Shown: one piece after another, positions 34,516 through 43,740 of the stretch
Layout: each line of letters starts with the position of its first letter
How positions within the stretch are numbered: the stretch's first letter is position 1
Assembly (NCBI RefSeq): GCF_002343915.1
Contig: NZ_NETK01000001.1
Span: forward strand, 9,190,001 to 9,254,000
Direction: 5' to 3'
Length of the DNA: 64,000 nt
Source: Nannocystis exedens
GTDB lineage: Bacteria > Myxococcota_A > Polyangia > Nannocystales > Nannocystaceae
The notes under the pieces: model-generated
What the model saw: only the letters and a program-made list of their open reading frames with translations
What the model was told of the DNA's origin: nothing
The model's database searches: none
Position numbers and translations under genes: made by a program

Positions 34516-36672
34516 GTGGGTCGACATTTAGCTGTCTTTTTGACCATGTCCGTGGCGACAGCCGCTTGCGACGCGCGACGGGCTCGCCCGTACGAGCGGC
34601 CGGCGGCCCCGGCCGTCGACCCGGCGGAGCGCGCGGCGGATGAGCTGCGCGACCGGCTGGTGGGGCTCGACGCCGAGGGCTGCGCCGACGCGGGCGGGGC
34701 GCTGGTGCGGGCGCACCCGGACCGCGGTCGCCTGCGGGCGTGGTGGATCGCCTGCGTGGCGGCGGCCGGGCGCCACGCCGAGGCCGAGGCGCAGGTCGCA
34801 GCGTGGCTGTCCGAACGGCCAGACGACCCGCACGCCGAGCTGGCGCGGGTGCTGGCGTGGATCGGCGAGTCGCCGCTGCTCGAGCCGCAGGCGCTGCTGC
34901 GGTCGGCGGCGCTGCTGGAGCGCCTGCCCGAGCGCGACGACGCGGTGCGGGCGCGGGCGTGGGCGCTGATGGCCCTGCGCGCGGGCGACCTGCGGGCGTT
35001 CGTCGCCGCCGAGCCGGGCGCGCCGGCGGTGGCGCGGGTGACGGCGCTGCTGCTCGCGGCGCGCGGGAAGCCGTCGCGGCTGCCGGAGGCGCTGGCGGTG
35101 GCGCACGCGGTGCCGGAGGACGACCCGGAGTTCGCCGCGGTGGCGGAGCTGATGGCGCGGCGCTTGCCGGAGCTCGAGCGGCCGGTCGAGGCGCTCGCGT
35201 GGGCCGAGGCGGGGCTGCGCCGCGCGCCGCAGGCACCCGGGCTGCTGCGCCAGCGGTGGACGCTGCAGGCCGGGCAGGCCAAGGCGGACCCCGAGGCGGT
35301 GGTCGAGGACATCGAGGCGACGCGGCAGGCCTTCGCCGACCGACCGGCGGTGCTGCTGGCCGCGGCCGAGAGCCTGCGGGCTCTCGGCCAGGCCGGACGC
35401 GCGGGGCCGATCGAGGCGGCGATCCTGGCCGGGTTCCCCGACTCGCCGGAGGCCGAGGCGGTGCTCTACCGCCGGCTCGAGCCCGCCAGGGGGGCCGCCG
35501 CGAGCGCCGACCCGGACGCGCTGTCGCTGCGGCGGACGATGCTCGCCGCCTACCTGGCGCGGCCGCAGCACCACAGCCTGTGGCGGCGCGAGAACGCGGC
35601 CCGCTGGCAATTCGAGGCGGTGGTCGCCGACCCGACCGCGGAGGCGGGGGCGATCGTCGCGGCGGTCGAGGAGATGATGGCGCACCGGCGGTGGCTGCTC
35701 GACTCGTCGATCGAGGCCGCGCGGGCGCTGGTGGAACGCACGAAGGAGTTCGAGCGGGCGGAGGCGCTGGCGCAGGCGGGGCAGGCGGGGGCCGAGGCGT
35801 TCGCGGCGGCCTGGAGCGCCGTCGGCTCGACGACCGCGGAGATGGTCCGCCGCGACTACGCGCTGGTGACGCAGACGATCCTCGGCGGCCTGTACTTGAA
35901 GACAGGTCGGATCGAGGAGGCGAGCGCCGCTCTGGGGCGAGCCGAGGCGCTGGCGGTCACGCCCTACGGCGAGCTGCAGCTCTACCTCGCCGAGCTGGCG
36001 CGGCGCCGCGGCGACGATGCGGCGGCCGACACGTACCTGGCGGAAGGGACAGGCCTGCCCGGGGACCAGGGCGAGCGCTGCCGGCGCGCGCTGGAGGACG
36101 CCTACCGCCGGCGCACCGGCGGTCTGCGCGGGTTTTCAGCCCACCTGGAGGGCCTGCTGGCGGCCGACCGCGCGCGGCGAAAGGCGGAGGTGCTGGCGGG
36201 CTGGACCGCGGACGCGCGGGCGCTGCCGGACTTCAGGCTGGCGCGGGCCAACGGCGACGGCGAGCTGACCCTGTCGTCGCTGCGCGGGCGGATCGTCGTG
36301 CTGCACTTCTGGTTCAACACCTGCACGGGCTGCCTGCAGGAGCTGCCGGCGTTCGCCGAGTTCGCGGCCGCGCACGCCGGCGAGCCCGACGTCGCGGTCG
36401 TCAGTCTGCACTTCGGCGGCACGGCCAGCGAGGTCGCCGCCTGGACCCGCGAGCGCGGGATCGGCTTCGAGGTGCTGATGGACCCGGGGTACAGCGGGCG
36501 CGTCGGCGTCGACAGCTTCCCGACCACCTGGTTCTTGGACCAGGACGGCCGCCTGCGCTTCGCCCCGCCGACGCGGCTGGTCCGCCACCTGCGCGAGGAG
36601 TTCGACTGGCGCCTGGAGGCGCTGCGGGGACGCGCGGGGCCGCGCGTCCCGGGCGGCGCGGTCGCGGGTTAG
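34516..36672 (+). CDS. TPR-thioredoxin (TlpA-like) lipoprotein, intact paralogue
   Basis: A 718-residue lipoprotein starting at GTG with AGGAGG five bases upstream. Lipobox TAACD near residue 18. Residues about 30-580 are TPR-like helical repeats homologous to the preceding gene (RLRAWWIACVAAAGRHAEAE against RLRAWWLACVARTGRNGEAA). The C-terminal 150 residues form a thioredoxin fold with VLHFWFNTCTGCLQELPAF and the cis-Pro region FPTTWFLDQDG. The CxxC is NTCTGC. Predicted thiol-disulfide oxidoreductase held at the envelope, with the TPR part as binding platform. A repeat half-site is used in the leader (LTMSVATAAC). The pair arose by tandem duplication. Confidence 0.88.
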   Translation: MGRHLAVFLTMSVATAACDARRARPYERPAAPAVDPAERAADELRDRLVGLDAEGCADAGGALVRAHPDRGRLRAWWIACVAAAGRHAEAEAQVAAWLSERPDDPHAELARVLAWIGESPLLEPQALLRSAALLERLPERDDAVRARAWALMALRAGDLRAFVAAEPGAPAVARVTALLLAARGKPSRLPEALAVAHAVPEDDPEFAAVAELMARRLPELERPVEALAWAEAGLRRAPQAPGLLRQRWTLQAGQAKADPEAVVEDIEATRQAFADRPAVLLAAAESLRALGQAGRAGPIEAAILAGFPDSPEAEAVLYRRLEPARGAAASADPDALSLRRTMLAAYLARPQHHSLWRRENAARWQFEAVVADPTAEAGAIVAAVEEMMAHRRWLLDSSIEAARALVERTKEFERAEALAQAGQAGAEAFAAAWSAVGSTTAEMVRRDYALVTQTILGGLYLKTGRIEEASAALGRAEALAVTPYGELQLYLAELARRRGDDAAADTYLAEGTGLPGDQGERCRRALEDAYRRRTGGLRGFSAHLEGLLAADRARRKAEVLAGWTADARALPDFRLARANGDGELTLSSLRGRIVVLHFWFNTCTGCLQELPAFAEFAAAHAGEPDVAVVSLHFGGTASEVAAWTRERGIGFEVLMDPGYSGRVGVDSFPTTWFLDQDGRLRFAPPTRLVRHLREEFDWRLEALRGRAGPRVPGGAVAG

Positions 36673-36675
36673 ACT
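36670..36675 (+). promoter_or_regulatory. TAGACT -10 box overlapping the previous stop codon
   Basis: The TAG of the box is also the stop codon of the TlpA-like gene. It ends 8 bases before the kinase ATG. This lets the kinase have its own start-proximal promoter while sitting 11 bases from the upstream gene. Confidence 0.45.
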
Positions 36676-36683
36676 CGCGGAGG

Positions 36684-39600
36684 ATGTCCGACGACCCGCG
36701 GAGCGTCCGCAACACGCCGCTCCGGATCGACCCGGAGCGGCTGGCACACGCGCTGGCCCGGGCTGACCTGAAGGCCAGGTTGTTCGGGCCGCCGAACGAG
36801 TCGGAGCGGGTCGGCCGGTTCGCGGTGCTGCGCCGCGTCGGCGCCGGCGGCATGGGCGTGGTGTTCGCCGCCTACGACGAGCAGCTCGACCGCCGGATCG
36901 CGCTCAAGCTGGTCCACGCCGGCCACCACGACCCGGCGGCCGCGGCCCGCAGCAAGCGCGAGGCGCAGGCGCTGGCCAGGCTGTCGCACCCGAACGTGGT
37001 CCAGGTCTACGAGGTCGGGGAGGCCCGCGGGCAGGTCTACATCGCCATGGAGTTCGTCCAGGGCGAGACCCTGCGCGCCTGGCAGCAGCGCGCGCCGCGG
37101 ACCTGGCGCGAGACGCTGGCGATGTACGTGCAGGCCGGGCGCGGCCTGGCGGCGGCCCACGCGGTCGGCCTGGTCCACCGCGACTTCAAGCCCGAGAACG
37201 TGCTGGTCGGCGACGACGGCCGGCCGCGCGTGGTCGACTTCGGGCTGGCCCGGGCCCGGCCGCCGGATGGCGCAGAGAACAGGTCCGAAGGGGAAGGTCC
37301 AAAAGAACAGGTCCGAATGGGCATGACCCCTCGGGCAGGTCTGCGCGTCGAGCCGGCCGAGCTGACGGCTCCGGGCGCGGTGGTCGGCACGCCGGCCTAC
37401 ATGGCGCCCGAGCAGCACGCGGGCGGCGAGGCCGACGCGCGCAGCGACGTGTTCTGCTTCTGCGTGGCGCTGCACGAGGCGCTGCACGGGGCGCGGCCGT
37501 TCGCCGGCGAGCGCCGCGAGGACGTGCACGCGGCGATCGTGGCCGGGGCGATCGCCCGCGGCCCGCGCGAGGTGCCGGCGTGGCTGCAGCGGGTGGTCGA
37601 CCGCGGGCTGCAGGCCGACCCGGCCGCGCGCTGGCCGAGCATGGAGGCGCTGCTGGCGGCGCTGGGCCGCGACCCGACCCGCCTGCGCCGGCAGCTCGCG
37701 CTGGCGCTGGCGCTGCTGGCGGCGCTGGTCGGCGGCGGGGCGTGGGCGTGGCAGCGGCTCGAGCAGCGCCACGCCCGCGACGTCGAGGAGGAGCGGGCGC
37801 GGGCCGCCGCGACCGCGGCCGACCTCGAGCGCACCCAGGCCGCCGGGGAGGCGCGCCGCCTGGCCGCGGCCGCGGCCCAGCACGCCGGCGACGACCCGGC
37901 CCTGCGGCTGCTCCTGGCGGTGGCGGCGGTGTCGACCGCCCGCGAGCGCGGCGAGGCGCCGCCGCTCGAGGTCGAGCAGGCGCTGCTCGACGCGCTCGAC
38001 GGGCCGCGCAGCGACCTGTTCGCCAGGCCAGGCGCGGCGGTGGTCGACGCCCTGGCCGAGAGCCGCGACGGCCGCTGGCTGGCCACCGGCGAGCGCGAGG
38101 GGGCGGTCGCGCTGTGGTCGACCGGCGCGCCGCGGGCCCCGGTGGACATGGCCCTCGGGACAGGTAGCGTCCGCGGCCTGGCGTTCGCGCCCGCGGGGGC
38201 GGCGCTGGCGGTCGCGCGCGCCGGCGGGCCGCCGTGCGTCCACGCGCTGGCGCCCGCCGGCCGGCTGGAAGAACCTGTCTGTTGGGACATGTCGCCGGCC
38301 GACCCGCGCGACCTGGCGTGGGGCGCCCGCGGGGCGCTGGTGCTGCGCGACGGGGCGAGCGTGCACGTGCTGCGCCCGCAGCAGCCGCCGCAGGCGATCG
38401 GCGCGCCGGGCGAGGAGCAGCGCCGCGCGCTGTGGAGCCCCGACGGCGCGAGCCTGCTGACGCTCGCGGCCGACGGGTCGCTGCGGCTGTGGCCCGAGGC
38501 CGGCGGCCCGGGGCGCACGCTCAGGCTGCCGGCGCCGGCGGCCCGCGGGGCGACGGGGCTCCTGGCCGCCGAGTGGCGGGCCGACGGGGCGGAGGTCGTG
38601 GTCGGCCGCGCCGACCACACGGCGGCGATCGTGCCGGTCGACGGCGGCCCGGCGCAGCGGCTCTCGGGGCACACCGACGAGGTCTACGCGGCGGCGTTCC
38701 TGGCCGGCGGGCAGCAGGTGGTGACGGTCTCGCGCGACGGCAGCGCGCGGGTGTGGGAGCGCGACGGCAGCAGCGAGCGGATCGAGCTGCAGGGCCACGA
38801 GGAGGCGCTGCTCGGGGTCCAGATCGGGCCCGACCGCAACCTGCTCCTCGGGACACCCGCGGGCGGCGAGGTGTGGCTGTGGCAGCTCGACGTCCGCGGC
38901 CCGCCGCTGCGCCTGCGCGGCCACGCCGGCAGCGTGGTCGCGGCCCGCTTCTCGCACGACGGCGCCCGCGTGCTGTCGGCCTCGGTCGACGGCAGCGCGC
39001 GCCGCTGGTCGATCGCCGACGACCCATGGCTGCTGCGCGGGCACGCGGCCGGGGTCGAACAGGCGGCGTTCCTCGCCGACGGCCGCACGGTCGTGACCGC
39101 CGGCCTCGACGGGTCGGCGCGGGTGTGGCCGCGCGACGGCCGGCCCTCGGCGCGCCTCGGCGGCCACCGCGAGGGCGGCTCGGTCGCGCTGGCGCCCAGC
39201 CCCGACGGGGCCCGCCTGCTGTCGGTCGGCAGCGACGGCCGGCTGCGCCTGTGGGCGCTGACCGGCGCCGAACCTGTCCCTTCAGCCAGCCTCACCGCGG
39301 CCCGCGGGGCGGCGTTCCTCGACGCCCGCTGGAGCCCCGCCGGCGACGTCGCGGCGGTCGCCGGCGAGGACGGCCGCGTCCACCTGGTCCGCTTCCCCGC
39401 GGTCGGCCCGCCGAGCCTCGAGGAGGTGGCGGCCCACGCGGGGGCGGTGCGTGTCCTTCAGTTCATGGCCGATGGGACAGCCATCGCCAGCGCCGGCGAC
39501 GACGGGCCCGTGCGGGTGACGCCGCTGCCCGGATCGCCTGTCCGCAAGGCCAGCTTGCAGGGCCACGCCGGGCCGGTCCGCGCCCTGGCGGCCAGCGGCG

Positions 39601-40172
39601 ACGGCAGCCGCCTGGCCAGCGCCGGCGACGACGCGGTGGCGCGGGTGTGGTCGCTGGCCCGCCCCGAGGCGGCGCCGATCGAGCTGCGCGGCCACGCGGG
39701 CTCGATCGGGCAGATCCAGCTGCGCCCCGACGGCCGCGCGGCCCTGACCGCGTCGACCGACGGGACCGCGTGCGAGTGGCCGCTCGACGGCGGCGAGCCG
39801 ACGTCGCTGCGCGGGCACACCGACGCGGTATGGGTCGCGGCGTACAGCCCCGACGGGGACGCGATCCTCACCGCGTCGGCCGACGGCACGGCGCGCCTGT
39901 GGTCGCGCAGCAGCGCAGGGTTCACGTCGCTGCGCCTGCCGCACACGCCCGCCGCAGGCCCCGGCGAGCCCGACCACACGCTGTGGACCGGGGCGTTCTC
40001 GCCCGACGGCCGCCTGGTCGTCACCGCCGGCGCGGACGGCCTGGCCCGCGTGTTCCCGGCGACGCTCGACGGCCGCGTCGCCGAGGCCTGCGCCCGCGCC
40101 GGGCGCGACCTGACGCCGGCGGAGTGGAGCCACCACTTCGGCGATCGGGCGTACGCGAAGACATGCTCGTGA
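36684..40172 (+). CDS. Ser/Thr protein kinase with WD40 propeller
   Basis: A 1162-residue kinase. Catalytic domain at about residues 46-330: Gly loop RVGAGGMGVVF, Lys75 in IALKLVH, HRDFKPEN with Asp167, DFG at 185-187 and GTPAYMAPEQ near 235-244. All key residues are present, so it should be active. A repeat element enlarges the activation segment (about 197-220). One membrane helix lies at about 338-358 (LALALALLAALVGGGAWAW), so the kinase faces the cytosol and the remaining part is outside. Residues about 430-1130 carry some 14 WD40 units with GH...WS/WD patterns (for example LRGHAGSIGQIQL, LRGHTDAVWVAAYSPDGD). It follows the sigma factor and two envelope lipoproteins. Confidence 0.92.
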   Translation: MSDDPRSVRNTPLRIDPERLAHALARADLKARLFGPPNESERVGRFAVLRRVGAGGMGVVFAAYDEQLDRRIALKLVHAGHHDPAAAARSKREAQALARLSHPNVVQVYEVGEARGQVYIAMEFVQGETLRAWQQRAPRTWRETLAMYVQAGRGLAAAHAVGLVHRDFKPENVLVGDDGRPRVVDFGLARARPPDGAENRSEGEGPKEQVRMGMTPRAGLRVEPAELTAPGAVVGTPAYMAPEQHAGGEADARSDVFCFCVALHEALHGARPFAGERREDVHAAIVAGAIARGPREVPAWLQRVVDRGLQADPAARWPSMEALLAALGRDPTRLRRQLALALALLAALVGGGAWAWQRLEQRHARDVEEERARAAATAADLERTQAAGEARRLAAAAAQHAGDDPALRLLLAVAAVSTARERGEAPPLEVEQALLDALDGPRSDLFARPGAAVVDALAESRDGRWLATGEREGAVALWSTGAPRAPVDMALGTGSVRGLAFAPAGAALAVARAGGPPCVHALAPAGRLEEPVCWDMSPADPRDLAWGARGALVLRDGASVHVLRPQQPPQAIGAPGEEQRRALWSPDGASLLTLAADGSLRLWPEAGGPGRTLRLPAPAARGATGLLAAEWRADGAEVVVGRADHTAAIVPVDGGPAQRLSGHTDEVYAAAFLAGGQQVVTVSRDGSARVWERDGSSERIELQGHEEALLGVQIGPDRNLLLGTPAGGEVWLWQLDVRGPPLRLRGHAGSVVAARFSHDGARVLSASVDGSARRWSIADDPWLLRGHAAGVEQAAFLADGRTVVTAGLDGSARVWPRDGRPSARLGGHREGGSVALAPSPDGARLLSVGSDGRLRLWALTGAEPVPSASLTAARGAAFLDARWSPAGDVAAVAGEDGRVHLVRFPAVGPPSLEEVAAHAGAVRVLQFMADGTAIASAGDDGPVRVTPLPGSPVRKASLQGHAGPVRALAASGDGSRLASAGDDAVARVWSLARPEAAPIELRGHAGSIGQIQLRPDGRAALTASTDGTACEWPLDGGEPTSLRGHTDAVWVAAYSPDGDAILTASADGTARLWSRSSAGFTSLRLPHTPAAGPGEPDHTLWTGAFSPDGRLVVTAGADGLARVFPATLDGRVAEACARAGRDLTPAEWSHHFGDRAYAKTCS
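37277..37318. repeat. repeat element inside the kinase activation segment
   Basis: AGAACAGGTCCGAA occurs twice, 28 bases apart (37277-37290 and 37305-37318), followed by GGGCATGACC and GGGCAGGTC half-sites up to about 37342. It is read in frame as hydrophilic residues between DFG and APE. The kinase at 51924 has about 15 fewer residues there. Confidence 0.7.
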
Positions 40173-40175
40173 GGA

Positions 40176-40193
40176 CATGTCTCGCGAGACATG
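40176..40193. repeat. 18-bp perfect palindrome at the end of the kinase gene
   Basis: CATGTCTCG and its exact complement, starting 3 bases after the kinase stop. A further half-site (GAAGACATGC) lies inside the last codons, so the C-terminus YAKTCS is encoded by the element. Arms match the element at 31325. Confidence 0.7.
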
Positions 40194-40950
40194 CAGGAAA
40201 TCGAGGCGCCGCCGGGCCCGCGGTCGCGGGAGAGGAGGGTTGCAGGGCGGCGCCGAGGTCGTCAGGGACGGAAGCGCCGCCGACCTCGGCGCGCGTGGTG
40301 AACAGACGCGCGACGGCAGGAGCGAGCGGCGGCGACGCGCGAGGAGCCTGCATCGGCGCGCGGAACGATCGACGCCGGCCCGCAGGGGATCGAGGATGAC
40401 GGCGCGCGCGAGCGCGGGCGGTGATGCACGAGACGTCACTCGGGCGCGTCGCGGTCGCGCGATCGCGGCGCGGTGATCGTGGTCCGGGTGCCATGGCACG
40501 ATGGCGGCGTGGACGAGCGCCTCACCGGCGACGAACCGCACGTCCTGCGGGGTGCCGGTCGCGGCGATCCTCGCCTGGAACAGGGCGAGCACCGCGGCGT
40601 CGAGGTCGGACGGCGCGCGGACGCGGCGGACGAACACGCGGCGAGGCCCCGGCGCCGCATCGATGGCGCCGTGGTGGCCGTCTGGGCCGTGCCCCACGGT
40701 CCGGGAGCGGCGGAGTCGAGGCGGGCCCGTGGCGGTCGCGGCGAGGACGGGTCGCGGCGCGCCGACGCGAACGGCCGGCGGGTCGGAGGACACTACCCCA
40801 TGACCTCGCTCGCTCCATTCGCCCGCCGCTCGTCGCCGCGCTCTCCGGATGCGCGGCGCTTCGCCGTGACGCAACACAAGCGCTCGTCGCGGCCGCCGCG
40901 GTGATCGTCGGGAGCCGCGCGGGGCACCACGACGGACCAGGGAGAAAGTC
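40194..40950. other. intergenic stretch upstream of the CBASS locus
   Basis: About 750 bases without a convincing gene. Frames are Arg/Ala/Gly-rich. One minus-strand stretch (about 40490-40640) reads DLDAAVLALFQARIAATGTP and VRFVAGEALVHAAIVPWH, which is more protein-like than its surroundings and could be a gene remnant, but no start or motif supports it. AGGGAGAAAGTC just before 40951 is the ribosome site of the CD-NTase gene. Confidence 0.45.
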
Positions 40951-41940
40951 ATGACGATCCTGCAGACCGAGTTCAACAAGTTCAACGACGCGATCCGGCT
41001 CGGCTGGGACAACGAGGAGGCCAGGTTGAGGGAGCGGCGCGACGCGGTGATCGACCGGATCCGCGAGCGCATGGGCGGCCCCAGCTTCAGTCACTTCAAT
41101 CAGGGGAGCTACGAGCTGCGGACCGGCGTCAAGCCGGTGAACGGCGACTACGACATCGACGTCGGCCTGCGCTTCAATACGACGAGGAGCGAGTGGCCCG
41201 ATCCCGTGGCGCTGAAGCAGCGGGTGGTCGACGCGCTGTCCGGGTACAAGGTCGAGCTCCGGCGCCCGTGCGTGACCGTGTACTACCAGCGCCGCAACGA
41301 GCCGCTCTACCACGTCGACCTCAACGTCTACGTGCCGGCGGAGACGGAGGGGATGCTCCACCTCGCCGTCGGGAAGGTCGGCGACGCCGCTCCCTTGAAA
41401 GAGTGGCGCTTCACCGATCCGCTGGCGCTCGGCGCCGCGCTGGACACGACGTTCGCGGCCGACGATCGCGAGCAGTGTCGCCGGGTGATCCGCTACCTGA
41501 AGCGGTGGAAAGACTCGAACTTCCCCGCGCAGGGCAACGCGGCGCCGAAGGGGATCGGGCTGACCGCGGCCGCGCTGCAGTGGTTCACGCCGGCCAGGGA
41601 GCGCGACGGTGTGGCCAATCGGGTCCACCACGACGATCTCAAGGCGCTGTCCGGGCTGGTGTGGGCGATGCTGGCGCACGCGACCCCGCGGCTGGTCGTC
41701 AAGCTGCCGGTGCCGCCCCACGACGATCTGTTCCGGCGGATGAGCGAGCAGGAGATGAGCATCTTCGTGGCCAAGCTCGGGGAGCTCGACGAGGGGCTGC
41801 GGCGCGCGCTCGCCGACGCCGACGAGGGATCCGCGAGCCGCACGCTGCGGGAATTCTTCGGCGAGGACTTCCCCGCGGTGACCTCGTCGCCGACCGCGCG
41901 CCGGATCGGGGCGATCGTGTCGTCGGGATCGGCCGGGTGA
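40951..41940 (+). CDS. CBASS CD-NTase (cyclic oligonucleotide synthase)
   Basis: A 329-residue nucleotidyltransferase. The DNA-polymerase-beta-like core has the GS motif and first acidic pair in QGSYELRTGVKPVNGDYDID (Gly52-Ser53, Asp68, Asp70) and the third Asp at 123 in YHVDLNVYV. This is the signature of CD-NTases, which make cyclic di- or trinucleotides when phage is sensed. A helical C-terminal region with CRRVIRYLKRWKDSNFP is typical of the OAS-like fold. It overlaps the Cap2 gene by one base (TGATG), as in type II CBASS, where Cap2 conjugates the C-terminus of the synthase to a target. The C-terminus here ends in SSGSAG, with a terminal Gly as expected for conjugation. Product identity is not known. 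Confidence 0.88.
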   Translation: MTILQTEFNKFNDAIRLGWDNEEARLRERRDAVIDRIRERMGGPSFSHFNQGSYELRTGVKPVNGDYDIDVGLRFNTTRSEWPDPVALKQRVVDALSGYKVELRRPCVTVYYQRRNEPLYHVDLNVYVPAETEGMLHLAVGKVGDAAPLKEWRFTDPLALGAALDTTFAADDREQCRRVIRYLKRWKDSNFPAQGNAAPKGIGLTAAALQWFTPARERDGVANRVHHDDLKALSGLVWAMLAHATPRLVVKLPVPPHDDLFRRMSEQEMSIFVAKLGELDEGLRRALADADEGSASRTLREFFGEDFPAVTSSPTARRIGAIVSSGSAG

Positions 41941-43718
41941 TGCACGCCGACGACCTCACCGCGACGGCGGAGCTGCTCTGTGCCGCAGGCCTGCTCGAAC
42001 AGGGCTGCGTGACCCCGGCGGACGCGCTGCTCGAACCGTGGGCGCGGCTCCACGGCGTCGTGGCGGCGATCGAGGGCGTGGCGCACGTCGACGGGCACGC
42101 GCTCGCGCTGCGGCTCGGGCTCACGCCGCGGTTCCCGGGTCGACTGCCGACGGTGTTCGTCCTCGACGCCCGCTTGCACGGGCGGATCCCGCACGTGTTT
42201 CAGCACGGGCACGTCTGCTATCAGGAGTACGAGGGGGTGCTGCTCGATCGCTACCAGCCCGTCGCGGTCGCCCGCGAGGCGCTGGCTCGCGCGGTCGAGA
42301 CGATCCGTCGCGGGCTCACCGGCGAGAATCGGGCCGACTTCATCGAGGAGCTGGCGCTCTACTGGCCCGGCGCTGCGGAAGGGCTCGGCTTCTTCGCCGC
42401 CGACGCGCAGATCCAGCCGATCCTGCGCTTCGTGCTGCCATGGGCCGGGACGTTCGCGTTCGTCCGCGATCGGGCGCAGGCGCGCGAGCTGCTCGTCGCG
42501 CCGATGCCCTTGCGAGTCCCGGAGGTCATGGCGCCGCTCGAAGCATGGTTCGACGATACGGTGACCCCAGGTCTGTACATTCCGCTGGAAGACGTCCCGC
42601 GGCCGCCCGACCCGTTCCCGCTCGGGCCGTGGACGAGGGCCCAGGTCGCGCAGCTCATCCGCCACAACCTGTCGGACGGGCAAAGGCGGCGCCTCGAGCA
42701 GCTCACGCGTGGCCTCAAGACGAGGTCGACGTTCGTGATCCTGCGCGTGCCCCGGCCGCGCGGCGGGGACCACCTCGTCGGTATCCGGTACGACGACATC
42801 CGCGGGGCCCATCCGCTGGCGCGAGCGACCGGCAGCGCGACGATGACACAATTTCGCGTCGAGCGGCGCGATCCGGGCTACCTGGTCCCGCGCGGGGGCG
42901 GTGAACCCCCGCTGCGGGCCAAGCGGGTGCTGCTCGTCGGCTGCGGGGCCATCGGCGGGCACCTCGCGGGCGAGCTGGTGCGCTGCGGGGTCGGGCACCT
43001 GACGCTGGTCGATCCGGACGTCCTGCGCCCCGAGAACGCGTATCGGCACGTGCTCGGGGCGCCGTCGCTGTTCGTATTGCCGGCCAAATCGCTGCAGCTC
43101 GCGGCGGAGATCCAGCAGCGCTATCGGGGCGTCGAGGTGTCGGGGCTCGCGGCGTCGATCGAGGACGCGCTCGATCAGGGAGCGATCGACGTCACCCGGT
43201 ACGACCTCGTCCTCTCGGCGACCGGCGATCCCAACGTCGATCGCGGGCTGAACGAGCGGCTCCACCGGCTGGAGCACCGACCGCCGCTGCTGTTCACGTG
43301 GCTCGAGCCGCTGGGGATCGGCGGCCACGCGCTGGTGGTCCAGCGATCCTCGCCGGGCTGCCTCGACTGTCTGTTCACGCCGCACCCGCTCGACGCCTCG
43401 CCCGTGTTGACGAACCGCGCCGCGTTCGCGGCCGCCGGCCAGGTCTTCACCCGCGAGCTCGCAGGCTGCGGCAACGCGTTCACGCCGTACAGCTCGCTCG
43501 ACGCGCTGCGGACGGCGGAGCTCGCGGGGCGCCTCGCGGTCGAGGTGCTCGGCGGGCGCCTGCGCGAGACGCTGCTGCGCTCGTGGAAGGGCGACGGCGC
43601 GGCGTTTCACGCGGCGGGGCTGCGCACGTCGCCTCGCTACGAGATGGAGGCGAGCGCCCTCGAGCGAGGCGGGGCCGACGTCGTGGCCGCGGGTTGCAAG
43701 GTGTGCGGCGGCCGATGA
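41940..43718 (+). CDS. cap2: Cap2-like E1/E2 fusion protein of CBASS
   Basis: A 592-residue ubiquitin-transfer-like protein. The N-terminal E2-like domain (about residues 1-150) has a Cys at 93 in PHVFQHGHVCYQEYEG, the likely E2 active site. The E1 adenylation domain starts at about 328 with the ATP motif RVLLVGCGAIGGHLAGEL and the acidic LVDPDVLRPENAYRH. The likely E1 Cys is C510 in ELAGCGNAFTPYSS. Two CxxC pairs (474/477 and 586/589) probably bind zinc. It primes CD-NTase by attaching its C-terminus to another molecule in type II CBASS. No Cap3 deconjugating JAB peptidase gene follows; instead the next gene converges from the other strand with 22 bases between stops. Confidence 0.87.
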   Translation: MHADDLTATAELLCAAGLLEQGCVTPADALLEPWARLHGVVAAIEGVAHVDGHALALRLGLTPRFPGRLPTVFVLDARLHGRIPHVFQHGHVCYQEYEGVLLDRYQPVAVAREALARAVETIRRGLTGENRADFIEELALYWPGAAEGLGFFAADAQIQPILRFVLPWAGTFAFVRDRAQARELLVAPMPLRVPEVMAPLEAWFDDTVTPGLYIPLEDVPRPPDPFPLGPWTRAQVAQLIRHNLSDGQRRRLEQLTRGLKTRSTFVILRVPRPRGGDHLVGIRYDDIRGAHPLARATGSATMTQFRVERRDPGYLVPRGGGEPPLRAKRVLLVGCGAIGGHLAGELVRCGVGHLTLVDPDVLRPENAYRHVLGAPSLFVLPAKSLQLAAEIQQRYRGVEVSGLAASIEDALDQGAIDVTRYDLVLSATGDPNVDRGLNERLHRLEHRPPLLFTWLEPLGIGGHALVVQRSSPGCLDCLFTPHPLDASPVLTNRAAFAAAGQVFTRELAGCGNAFTPYSSLDALRTAELAGRLAVEVLGGRLRETLLRSWKGDGAAFHAAGLRTSPRYEMEASALERGGADVVAAGCKVCGGR

Positions 43719-43740
43719 GCAGGGACTGACTGTGAAACGA

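Noticed and set aside
36669..39167. Long open frames antisense to the kinases, sensor kinases and TPR genes
   Set aside because: They mirror the high third-position GC of the real genes and give Arg/Ala/Pro/Gly-rich products with no domain.
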